From Liolophura sinensis (taxonomy: Eukaryota; Mollusca; Polyplacophora; Chitonida; Chitonidae), in the NCBI RefSeq assembly GCF_032854445.1, contig NC_088295.1, positions 78,520,028 to 78,584,027 on the forward strand: a stretch of 64,000 nucleotides of DNA, given 5' to 3'. Positions 1 to 12,100 of the stretch are shown here, piece by piece. The position numbers and the translations under genes are program-made. The notes below the pieces were generated by a model, which did no database searches, had not been told where the DNA came from, and saw only the letters and a program-made list of their open reading frames with translations. Positions within the stretch are counted from its first letter, which is position 1; each line of letters opens with the position of its first letter.

Positions 1-163
1 CTCTGGCCGACTTGTACACCCCAGTTATCCAGACTATTACTTTCGTGTTAGCAGGGAGGCTGGAATATCACTGCTCCTGAGGGGAAGGGCATTGAGGTGT
101 TCATGAAGAGCGGCTGCCATCTGAATGCTTGGAATGACCGTTTCCATGTGTGGGACGCGGAAG
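1..163 (+). CDS. Gene A exon, first half of CUB domain 1 (apparent frameshift)
   Basis: Frame 2 at the window edge reads GRLVHPSYPDYYFRV, a typical CUB opening. From about position 52 frame 1 reads WNITAPEGKGIEVFMK and on to DRFHVWDAE, a typical CUB continuation, and ends at the phase-1 donor G|GTAGGC (164). The two halves are out of frame by one base around positions 45-60, where frame 1 also has a TAG. This may be a real frameshift or an assembly error, or the exon may start after TTAG at 51. The usual first CUB cysteine is not evident. Confidence 0.6.
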
Positions 164-3100
164 GTAGGCTACGCTATACAGTACACAACTGGTTTTATGC
201 CACTATATACGCGGCAGGTAGGTTACGCTATACGCAGTAGGTAGGTTACGACATACAGGGCAGGCAGGTTAGGATATACACGACAGGTAGGCCACGACAT
301 ACACATCAGGTAGGCTTCGACATTCAAGGCAGGTAGACTGTGGCTGGCCATAGCAGCTCATTCGTTCTGACAATTTATTGGTCGAAACGTCTTACATGCA
401 TTGGCCTAACTGAAGTCGAATTGCTCAGTAAAAATGCCAGAGTGAATTCTAAGAGATAAACTATGGTATAGTGAGAATGCGATACATGCACCAATAATGT
501 CATAAGACAGTTTGATAAATATATCCAGATTTGACCATTAATGATAGGATTAATAAGCGTTTGTAAGGCCATCCCAATTTGTGTACACATGATTGATAAG
601 GAATAGCGTATGGAGCGAAATCCATAGATCTTGCTGTAGTCCAATAACATAAATACACGATACAGGATTTTGACAGGCCCATTTTTACTGAGAACTTACA
701 TGATCTATTTTATCTACTGATAAATAATCTCTATAATTTGGACACTTTACTTAAGACTAGTACAATCTTCTATTTGTCCGATATTGCTGGGCTCAGTTAC
801 TTTTAAAGCTGTCCACGTTAATTTGCTTTCGTGTATGGCATAGTGGTGGCAGTACACTTTTCAAACACTTGATCATTGTGCTAACGAGGACTTTAGTTCT
901 TATGCTTTTTTTAAAAAGAGTTGTAATATTTGATTAGTATAATATGTGTATAATCTCCATGGGATAAAATCATAAATCTCTTGATAATTTAATCCCTCAA
1001 GTGCCTTATTTACTTCTAAAAAAGTGATTGCTCTACTGTTTATTCCATGATTGCCACACTTCGTTTGTTTCCTCTTATTACAACATAAAACTAAAACTGA
1101 TAAAACGAATGAGACTGGTTGAATATCAAACAGTTGAAAACTTTGAAATCAGACTTTTAGTAAAAGAGAAACTACATTTTGTCTTCGAGGCCTTTCAAGC
1201 CTCCTCTTTTTTATTGTCTTTCTGAATTTATTTTTCATTATGTTTTGTATTACGTCCTGAGCAGAGAAATGTTTCTAGGTCTGGATATTTTATACCACAC
1301 AGGTATTCCCGTACTTCAGAAGTACTTCCGGGATAGTTGGTATGTGATGAATAAGCTGAACGTTGACATACCGGAAGTGACACGGATACAGAGTAACCGG
1401 CTGTTCTTTACCTTTAATGCCCGGGACTGGCACGGTAGTCAAGGAAAATGTCGTATACAGCTGAAACGTAAGCGCCACTATGAAAGAACAGCGTGATTTT
1501 GTATAGTTTTTACAGAAAATAGCGATAATTCAGTCAGATTGAACCCTGTAATAGAATCTCTTTTTGGTATTTGTAGGCCTGTTTCTTTCGTTATTTCTGG
1601 GTCCCTCTTCCCTAAGCACGTGGAAGTAGTATTACGTCTGCTGACTTCAAAGACAGAGTTCAAGTGGGGATGTTCGTCGGTTTCACCCAAGCTCTGTCCC
1701 CCATAATGCTGGCGCCCTCGTATAATTAAAATGTTTTTCAGTTCGGCGTAAAACAACAATCAAATAATAAATAAATTATAGCTCTATATTAACACTACAT
1801 TCATGTCATTAGAGTCGCGTTTGTAACTAATCGTATTATGTATAACAGGGGCCGATTAAATAAAAGTCAAAATTTAACCTAGAAATTAAAAACTTTGGTC
1901 ATCTCATAAGTGGTATTTCATGACAAATTCTTCAGACTTTCAAATTCCTGTACTAAGTACTAAGCATTGTGCTAAGGTTTTAAATTTGATCTCTGCCAAA
2001 AATGTCTGTGTGGAGCATCAAGCTTAGTGGTATACAATAATTACAGCGTACGTAACTTTTATGTGTTAAAGCATATGATCTACCAGCGAGCTGTGACAGT
2101 CCCCTACCCGTTCGGCATGGGCGCCTGGTGGGTGAAGACCATCGGGTGGGACAATCTGTACAGTTGTTCTGTGAACAAGGGTTTTACTTACCTGATGGGC
2201 ACAGTGGGAGTATGTCGGCAAGGTGTGGCAATGATCGCAAGTGGCACCCTGCCATTTCTACATGTGAAGGTAAAGACATGGAGTTAGCAAAGAACAGGAT
2301 AGTCTGCGTGTCAACGATTTTGTGCAATAAAAACAAAAATGTGCAATAGCCCTACCCATTGTCAACTCATACTCAGTCTGCTTCTGGGGCAGTTTAGTAC
2401 TGGTTTGTGTTAGGTTTGTGGCTGGAGGAAAGCGGAGTGCTCCTGGTAAACGGGCGACCTTTGGTAAATTAATTTCAAACTTCCCCACCCGCGACGTACA
2501 GACTAGCACCACAATTGATTTTCAAAGAACATAAGACTGTGCAAATGACCCCATGTCCAATTTCGTCCGCTTATTTTCAATATGCTTGCAGAAACAAAGG
2601 CAGCGGAAGGATCTTATATTCTCTGTTCAATGTCAAAATTCAACTGGGACGTCGCGTGCCGTCACATAGCATATGTAATATTATATTACGTTGAATAGCT
2701 TGAGTAATCAACTCTCGTCTTTGTGTGTAAAATGTGGCGTTATGTCATAATCATTCATTCATTCTTTGTGTGTACATATGCACGGACCTGTCAGATGCTA
2801 AGCTGCATTATTAGCCATGACAAGGCATCGCTGTAAATCAGTCGTTTTGTTTGTCTCTTTGTTAGTTGATCAATGGAACATTGTGTTCCTTCTACCTTTT
2901 AACATAACCTGTTCATTTAACGAAGGTTCCTAGTGCTAGTCGACACGAGATTCGATATGCCAGGGGAATGTCACAGACATGTGGTTTGTGTTTCAGCGCC
3001 ATGCGGGGGAAACCTTACGGCACCTGATGGCGTGATATACTCTCCTGGATTCCCAGACATGTACCCTGAAGGCCAAGTCTGCGTTTGGCGAATTGAAGGC

Positions 3101-6100
3101 GCTGTAGGAACGATAATCTCTCTTAACTTTTCCCTGTTTGACCTTTTAATTGGTCAATATAGAGGTGAGAAATATACTTCTGACGTGTAGCCTCACCATT
3201 TCTAAATGGGAGAAGCGTAGAGGATTTGACGTGTGGAGTGTAAAAAATTTCATCGTGCTGATGGAGCGTAGAAGATGAATGTTAGAAGTGTCGAGTGTAA
3301 TAATTATTTATTTATTTATTTGATTGTTTTACGCCGTACTCAAGAATATTTCACTTATACGACGACGGCCAGCATTATGGTGGGAGGAAACCAGGCAGAG
3401 CCCGGGGGAAAACCACGACCAGCCGCAGGTTGCTGGCAGACCTTCCCACGTACGGCCGGCGGGGAAGCCAGAATGAGCTGGACTTGAACTCACAGCAACC
3501 GCATTGGGGAGAGACTCCTGGGTCATTACACTGCGCTAGCACGCTAACCAACTGAACCACGGAGGCCCCTAAGGGTGTAATAATGAATAACATTATGCGG
3601 AGTATAGAAGGTGAGATGTATGGACTTTAAAGGATAAATGACATGGTCATGGAATACAGGAGATGAATGCTGTGACACTAGAGTGTAAAGAATCAATTTA
3701 ATGATGAATGTAGAAGATGGACGGAGTCCATTGGATGTATGTTATAAGAGTGGATGAATGCTGGAAGAGTGGAGTGTATCAGGCGGATGCCAGAGGAGTA
3801 GGGTGTAAGGGATGAATGCTCGAAGAGTGGAGTGTATCAGACGGATGCCAGAGGAGTAGGGTGTAAGGGATGAATGCTGGAAAAGTGGAGTGTATCAGAC
3901 GGATGCCAGAGGAGTAGGGTGTAAGGGATGAATGCTGGAAGAGTGGAGTGTATCAGACGGATGCCAGAGGAGTAGGGCGTAAGGGATGAATGCTGGAAGA
4001 GTGGAGTGTATCAGACAGATGCCAGAGGAGTAGGGTGTAAGGGATGAATGCTGGAAAAGTGGAGTGTATCAGACAGATGCCAGAGGAGTAGGGCGTAAGG
4101 GATGAATGCTGGAAGAGTGGAGTAAGATGATGAATGTTAGATGGGGTGGAGTGTAAAAGATAAATGTCATGATGAAGTGTGTTTAGGATGAATGGTGGAA
4201 AGGTGGAGTGGAAGAGATGAATACTAGAAGGATTCCAGGATTGGATGGGTGAACTTTAGAGTGGAGTCTTGCTTAAAGAAATCTTGCTTAAAAGATGAGA
4301 TGGCATGGATTATTGTTAGAAGGTTGAGTAGTTTTGGGTAGTAATCCTGGGTTTGTAAATACTGGAACAGATGTATGGTCTTCTTGTCTGTTGTAGAACA
4401 TGATAATGTCAGCGTACAAGAAGAATCCGGCAAATATCTGATTAAAGAGCTCACAAGAAATCGTAATGGCCTAACCATTTTGTCAGAGACCAGTACTTTG
4501 CTGTTGACTCTCAACTCCATACGTTTGTATCGATACAAACAGAATGTCCAAGGCCTCAAAGTCTTTTATCGAGGTAAACTATGTTAGCAATTTCCTATTG
4601 TTCTAATCTTTTACTCTTTTATCAGCAGTCTTGATATCGTTTTCCAAACCTATTTGCTACCGGAAGGAATGTTCAATTCTTTCAAGCGAGTAGATTTCTT
4701 TAGAATTGTAAAATACACTTGAGTTTGGGCAAGAACGCTCCAACCCCACCGCAATAGACAAGACGTATGCCCTATAACTGGTTTGATGCCCTTTAACTGG
4801 TTATATGTGAATTGACCAAGTTTACATGTGGTCATGGGTTTCAAATGTGGGTATAATGGAGACATACATTGTTCTGTGTAGTTAAGGTAGGTTACAGGAA
4901 TGTAGCACAGAGGTGTTGGTTAATTTTTATTTATTATTTGATTGGTACTTTACGACTTTATGATTGAAGAATATTTTACTTATTTGACGGCGCCCATCAT
5001 TATGGTGGAGGAAAAGTAGGCAGAACTCGGGCGAAAGCCACGCCCATCTGCAGGTTGCAGTGCGACCGGAGTGGAAGCTAGCATCAGCTCGAACTCATAG
5101 CGATTCTATTGTTGAGAGGCCGCTGAGTTATGTCAGCCTTGGGTAAACCCTATCCAGTAGTGACATATTAAAGCGTGGTTCCTACACCACTGACTCGAAA
5201 TGTCGCATTCCACCCATTATTACATTATTCCAGCATTATAATGCAAGGCATTCATCGATTTTGAGCTTTATATGATAAAATCTTAACTGATATTTAGGTA
5301 AGGTAAAGTAGCTGCTATACGTTTACTAGTATGTTGCAGAATGTTGTTATTTGGTGTCACTGTCAGATTTTCTACACTTTATCCGATTCCGTTCACAGCA
5401 TTTACCCCGTATAAATGTAGCTCACTCCAGGAAGTACCTTTTATCGATGCACGAAAGATACAACAGCAACCAGAGAATGATACAGTCACAGTGGAATACA
5501 TCTGCCAGTACCCTTATCAAGTTGTTGGTTCTCCAATCATTACGTGTCTAGCGACCGGACAGTGGGACAACCCAGAACCAAGCTGTGCAGGTACATCTGT
5601 AGGTTCTACGTAGACATTAGTAATACAAACGTCGGTAGATAGTGTGACAACAGTATATAAGTACCGCAACAACAGTTTGTAAATACTGCGACAACAGTCT
5701 GTAAAACTACCACAGCAGTCTGCAAATAGTGGGACAAGTCTGTAGATAGTGCTACAACAGTCTGTCGATAGTGCTACAACAGTTTGTGCTGTAAATGGTG
5801 TTACGACCCAAACTGTCTGCATTATAAAGAGATCGCTTGTTTGAAATACACGACAGTTTAGCTGTACAAAAAAGTAACCAAAACCAGCAGATTTTATTTT
5901 TCAACAGTTTATTGGGTTTAACAAGAACAGATAACAAGACTTATACAAATACTAAAGTACTTAAGTTTAACAAGAAAGGATAGCAATATCTATACAAATA
6001 CTAAGGTACTTACATGTACAAAGGTGTCAAGTCCAAAAGGACGGATATATTCCACGATATATACCACACAGGCATAGATGCACAAAGGCAATATTCACAA

Positions 6101-9100
6101 GAGGGAAAATCCACAGCATAACTGAGTGTATGACGAAATATATACAAAATTCCACAGACAGGGTCCGTGTACTAATAAGCACTGTGTACACAAGAGCACA
6201 AATTAAATAAACAAGTTCAGACTGAACAAGTGCTCGGTGGAGATATGATGTAACAAAGCCAGAGGCTATAAAGACACCAAAATTCAGCACAAAAGGCCTG
6301 CTAAAGTAACACACAGCGAAAGCATCCAAAACTCTCAATAACTCTCCTTTCTCCTCCGTTGACCTGCTTTTATAGGTTTTCATAGACTGGTGGAATTTTC
6401 TAGAAAAAGAAAATTCTTGAACACTTTGTTGTAAACAAACAGGCCCTGAACTGAGCGTATTCTGGAACATTCTAAGGCAGAGGCAGACAGCAGGCCCTGA
6501 ACTCAGCATATGTAAACAGTGGCAAGCTAAATTTAGAAGCTAATGGCAGCTGTTCATATAACAATGATTTTACAACAGTCTGTAAGTATTGCTACAACAG
6601 ACTATACAGACTTCGATACTGCCAATAGTCTGTAATTGGTACTACAACAATCTGTAAATATTACTGCAACAGAATGTAAACAGTACAGTACTACAACAAT
6701 CTGCAAATAGTACTACAAGGGTCTGTAAATAGTACGGTACAACAACGGTCTGTAAATGGCAAGGTGCTACTGTATAGCAGTATTCAGTATGCTTTATACC
6801 TGGAGGTAGTGCGGTACTACAACAGTCTGTAAATGGTACGGTACTGCAACAGTCTGTAACGGGTACAACAACAGTCCGAAAGTAGTACTAGAACAGTATG
6901 TACATAGTATTACAACTGTCTGTAAATAGTAATACAAGAGCCTGATTCTAATAGGACAGATCCTATTACTGGTTTTGTCGTATGTAAAAATAAACCTGAA
7001 TAGCCTGAACTAAATAGCCTACATATTTACAGTATCTCTTAAAATTATGCGATAACAATTTTCCCAGAGCGGTAATTTTCGTTTTAATTTTGTTGTGTGG
7101 TATATCCTACCCGGCTTAGTTAAACAGATAAGAATAGCTATCAAATGTATCATTTCGTGTCTCTCTTGTAGGAGTTTGTGGGGGCATATCTACTAGAGAC
7201 CACGGTGCTTTTCTTTCTCCCGGTTTTCCAGCGGTTGTTACCTCCCCTGATGTGTGCACTTGGAACATTTTAGGGCCCAACAGAAATGGATTAGGTACGA
7301 CGTTGAAATCTTGTCATCACCATAACCACAAAATAATCACTTTATACGTGGGGGTACTTAAAAGTACTTAAAAGAATGCCTGTTAATTTTAACAGAAAGT
7401 CTGTTGCCTCAGAGATACTAGAGTGCTGTATTCGGTTACTGTAACATAATACTGTGTCCTATTCAACATACTATTCTGTTAGGCTAATACAGCTTTTATA
7501 TGTTGCTCCATCTGGCAGCTTTGTTCTTGTTCTGGTGTCTTATCTGGTGTCTTTGGCATGATGTTCAGTCTAATAGATCGTAATGTATGCTACAGGCAGA
7601 CATGATCGAGCTGTAGCACAGGCAGCGTGAACCTATGTTAAGAGTGCAAGCCACCCCACATTTTCATGACTAACACTGATTAAATGACAAAGTATTTCCA
7701 GTGCAGTATTGCTCTAACGTACAAGTTAAACAGTATATTCATTCAAGTATTGAGTCAGTCAACAGAGCTTGAAACATTTCCCTTGTAATTTAAGGCATAC
7801 GAGTTGAGTTTGCCAACGTCTCTTTGGCTGAGGACGACATATTGGCGGTATACGACGGGAGCATGCACAATGAAAAACCGACGTACTACACATGGTAGGT
7901 TATGGAATGTGCTGTATAAGTGAAGACATTCTAGAGGCAGTAACATGGTGCTTATCTAGAGAGACGCTTGGGTCTGGTAATCAGTTTATTACCACATGTG
8001 TGTATATTGTTAAAAGGTATCCAACGTATAAACATCTTTAGGTGTTGGTCTGTTCGTAAGAAAGAACGCCATAATAAGTACCGAGATTTTCTCTTGATTA
8101 TTAAACTCCAATCTGATTATGGGTAGAGTAAAAACAGCTACTGGACCTTGCCTTACTAACCGTCCGGGGTGGGGGTGGGGCGTGTGAGGGTGCTCCGTGA
8201 CCGAGGGGGTTAGCACACCAGCACAGCACAATGACTCAGGAGCCTGCCACCAATGTGGTCGCTGTGAGTTCAAGTCTAGCTTTTGCTGGCTTATGTGGGA
8301 AGGTCTGTCAGCAGCCTGCAGATGGTGGTGGGTTCCCCCAGGCTCTGCTCGGTTTCCTCCCGCCATAATGCTGTCCACTGTAGTATAAGTGAAATATTCC
8401 TGAGTATGGCGTAAAATACCAATGAAATGAATAAATATATACAAACCATCCAACAGCGTAAAACACCAATCAAATCAATAAATAAATAAACAAAGCATTG
8501 GCAGTAAGGCCACAGCAGAATAAGTGGCAGTTGTATTCAAACACTCAACCTCTTTATTAAATTATCCACAGACCCACTGCGCTCTTTAGGGTAGGCCTAA
8601 GCATGTCACCACTTTCATTTCTTTAACCCACGAAGTTACTCCAGTATTAACGTATTTCTGAAGCACTTATATTTGTTTGAGTGTGGAGTTGTAACCTCTT
8701 CAACATCGGTGTTGTCTTGATTAGCGTAATACGGTCTCAGTTCAAGACTGTTTGCCTGTATAAATTATAAAATAACCAGTGTTATGCCGAAAGTGGAAAC
8801 CTCTGAACTTACAGTTCACGACGCTCTTCATGGCCTATATAGGCAGGTACGTTACGGTTGATATACGTCTAAGACTTGGAAATTTGTATCTTCATTTCCT
8901 AACTGCTACTAATTTGTTATAGGCAAACGTTACCTATGTCCCTTTGTGGAACAGCCTTACAAATGGATGTCCGCCTACTGCACAGGGGAGACAACTCTGA
9001 TCTACTAGGTGACGGCACTTCAGCGACATGTACGAACAGTTCAGATTGTCAGTGTCGCAGAACACAAGATGGCTGTTTGAAATGTCAACAGTCAACCGAT

Positions 9101-12100
9101 ATCACAGCCCTTAGACAGTGCCTAGAGGGAAATGGCGGACGTGTGAATACCACATCAGAAAGAGAACTGAACTGCACCATACTGGCAATCGCGCACTCTT
9201 TTGGTCAGCTGTTTGGTGGAACTGTGTCTGGGCTGGACACTAGTTTGAACTGCAGTAGTTTTGCAAACGACACTGATCTATCTCCAGCAATGCTGCAGTG
9301 CCTGGAAACCACTTCAGCTGAACCCTGTATTCCGTGTAGAAATTCTGTGTCATCTGATACCAAGTTCTGGATGTCTTACTCAGGTAGGTTTAAGCACAGT
9401 TCTCCAATAACTTGCGATTTTATTGTTGGACGTTAGTGATTTTTAAAATTCGAAACATTGGCAATTCTTTACTTGATGTTTAACATAAGGGTCAACTATT
9501 TCTCGGTCATTTGTTGGTATACTGTAACGTGTTAATTGAGGCGCCATACATGATGTTTTTGGTATGTTACACTCAGTCAACTGACTCTGTCCGAAAATTT
9601 GATCTTCGAAATCAGTTTACGTTGTGGTTCAACAAGTATTACACCAGGTGTGGTAGTTTCCTCCTGAATTTGCATGGTTTCCTCAGGGATCTGTCTAGTT
9701 TCCTCCATGATCTACTTTCTTTCCTCGGGTATATGACCGGTCTCCTCCTGAATATGTCAGGTTTCCTTGGGGATACTTCTGATTTCTTCTATCTGTAATC
9801 GAGGTTGTTGTCATATAAGGGAAATATTCCAAATTACTATTGCACGTGTGCAAATGATATATCTGGATTGAATTTTATATTTCAACAATGTGTAAAAAAG
9901 CATTTGTATTTCAGCTGACGTCCCCCTGAAGATGTGTCAGAAGTCCGATCTCATGACAGCCATACCAGGTATCGATAACGCATACCTTTCCAGAGGGCTC
10001 AGCCAGACGTTAGTAGGTGACAACGCGTATATCAGCTGCTCTGGGGGTTTTGTATTATCCGGAGGGGGCAATGGACGAATAAACTGCAGTCATAGTGGAC
10101 GCTGGGATTTAGTAGAAGGAGCTAAATGTGAGTGAGTTAAATGTAAGTGATTGAGTCAAGATTTAAATGTAAGTTATTGAGTCAAGATTTAAATGTAAGT
10201 TATTGAGTCAAGATTTATATGTGAGTTGTTGAGCCATAATATATTTGAAAGTTATTGAGTCAAGAGTCAGGAGCTAGTCATTTATCCAGCTGTTAAACGT
10301 GCGCTGTTATATAACGAATGAGGAAGCAAAGTTAAAACCCATTTCTGGCTGGTTCTGCGGCGACTTGGGATAGAAGATAAATTTTGCTTTCTCTTCGTTC
10401 TATTATCGTGTAACATACCATCTCTTCTTTTTTCCTAGTAAAGTAGGTTGGATTTAGGTGAAGCATTTCAGTCATACAGTCGCTTACTTGCCAGCATCGT
10501 ATGAGTAGAAACAGTATTGAGCATGGAATTAAACAGCTGTCAAATAAATCAAAGAAATTATATAGATGTAATATTTGCATGTTTCAGGCACGTGTGACCG
10601 GACCTTCACGACAACATCCGGCACTATTACACCTTTGTCAGGTTACGAATCCTACCGGGCTGACTTACAGTGTACATACAACATTACCGTGACGGAGCGA
10701 GACTTAATAAGGCTGCGCTTTGTGAGCTTGAATCTCAGTAAGATTAATCAATACTATACTGTGCAATGAAGGAACATTGACCAACACTATAATGTGTAAT
10801 CAAGATCTAACCATTACCATAGTGTATAGTTAAAGGTGATTAGCCATTGTTATGCTGTACAATGAAAGAAATTTAACCAATGCTATAACATAAACAGTGC
10901 AACAAAAGTAAGTTCCCCCCAAACGTTGTTTCATATCTCCCGTGACCTGTACCAGATGGCAATGAAATTGTGCACACACTATCCCAGTAATCAGGCTGAC
11001 GTGGTATATTATGGATTAACGTGCAGGTGCAGTCCTGCGCTAATGGGCATGCGCAAACTGAATCAGACTGATGCGGTATATCAAGGATTAACGTGCAGGT
11101 GCAGTCCTGCGCTAATGGGCATGGGCAAACTGAATCAGGCTGACGCGGTATATCAAGGATTAACGTGCAGGTGCAGTCCTGCTCTAATGGGCATGGGCAA
11201 ACTGAATCAGACTGACGCGGTATATCAAGGATTAACGTGCAGGTGCAGTCCTGCTCTAATGGGCATGGGCAAACTGAATCAGACTGACGCGGTATATCAA
11301 GGATTAACGTGCAGGTGCAGTCCTGCGCTAATGGGCATGGGCAAACTGAATCAGGCTGACGCGGTATATCAAGGATTAACGTGCAGGTGCAGTCCTGCTC
11401 TAATGGGCATGGGCAAACTGAATCAGACTGACGCGGTATATCATGGATTAACATGCAGGTGCAGTCCTGCGCTAATGGGCATGCGCAAACTGAATCAGAC
11501 TGACGCGGTATATCAAGGATTAACGTGCAGGTGCAGTCCTGCTCTAATGGGCATGGGCAAACTGAATCAGGCTGACGCGGTATATCAAGGATTAACGTGC
11601 AGGTGCAGTCCTGCGCTAATGGGCATGGGCAAACTGAATCAGGCTGACGCGGTATATCAAGGATTAACGTGCAGGTGCAGTCCTGCGCTAATGGGCATGC
11701 GCAAACTGAATCAGGCTGACGCGGTATATCAAGGATTAACGTGCAGGTGCAGTCCTGCGCTAATGGGCATGGGCAAACTGAATCAGGCTGACGCGGTATA
11801 TCAAGGATTAACGTGCAGGTGCAGTCCTGCGCTAATGGGCATGGGCAAACTGAATCAGACTGACGCGGTATATCAAGGATTAACGTGCAGGTGCAGTCCT
11901 GCGCTAATGGGCATGCGCAAACTGAATCAGGCTGACGCGGTATATCAAGGATTAACGTGCAGGTGCAGTCCTGCGCTAATGGGCATGGGCAAACTGAATC
12001 AGGCTGACGCGGTATATCAAGGATTAACGTGCAGGTGCAGTCCTGCGCTAATGGGCATGGGCAAACTGAATCAGGCTGACGCGGTATATCAAGGATTAAC

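Noticed and set aside
3480-3569. tRNA gene-like sequence with A and B boxes
   Set aside because: It is the head of a dispersed SINE with a shared core and (ATAA)n tail, repeated about thirty times; no intact cloverleaf is expected.
6027-6509. 160-codon minus-strand open frame
   Set aside because: No recognisable domain, no splice context, and it lies in an insertion within an array.
8923-8954. Alternative acceptor for the Cys-rich exon of gene A
   Set aside because: AG at 8922 would require a different phase and would place a stop in the frame continuing from 7294. The AG at 8954 preserves both the frame and the CUB pattern.
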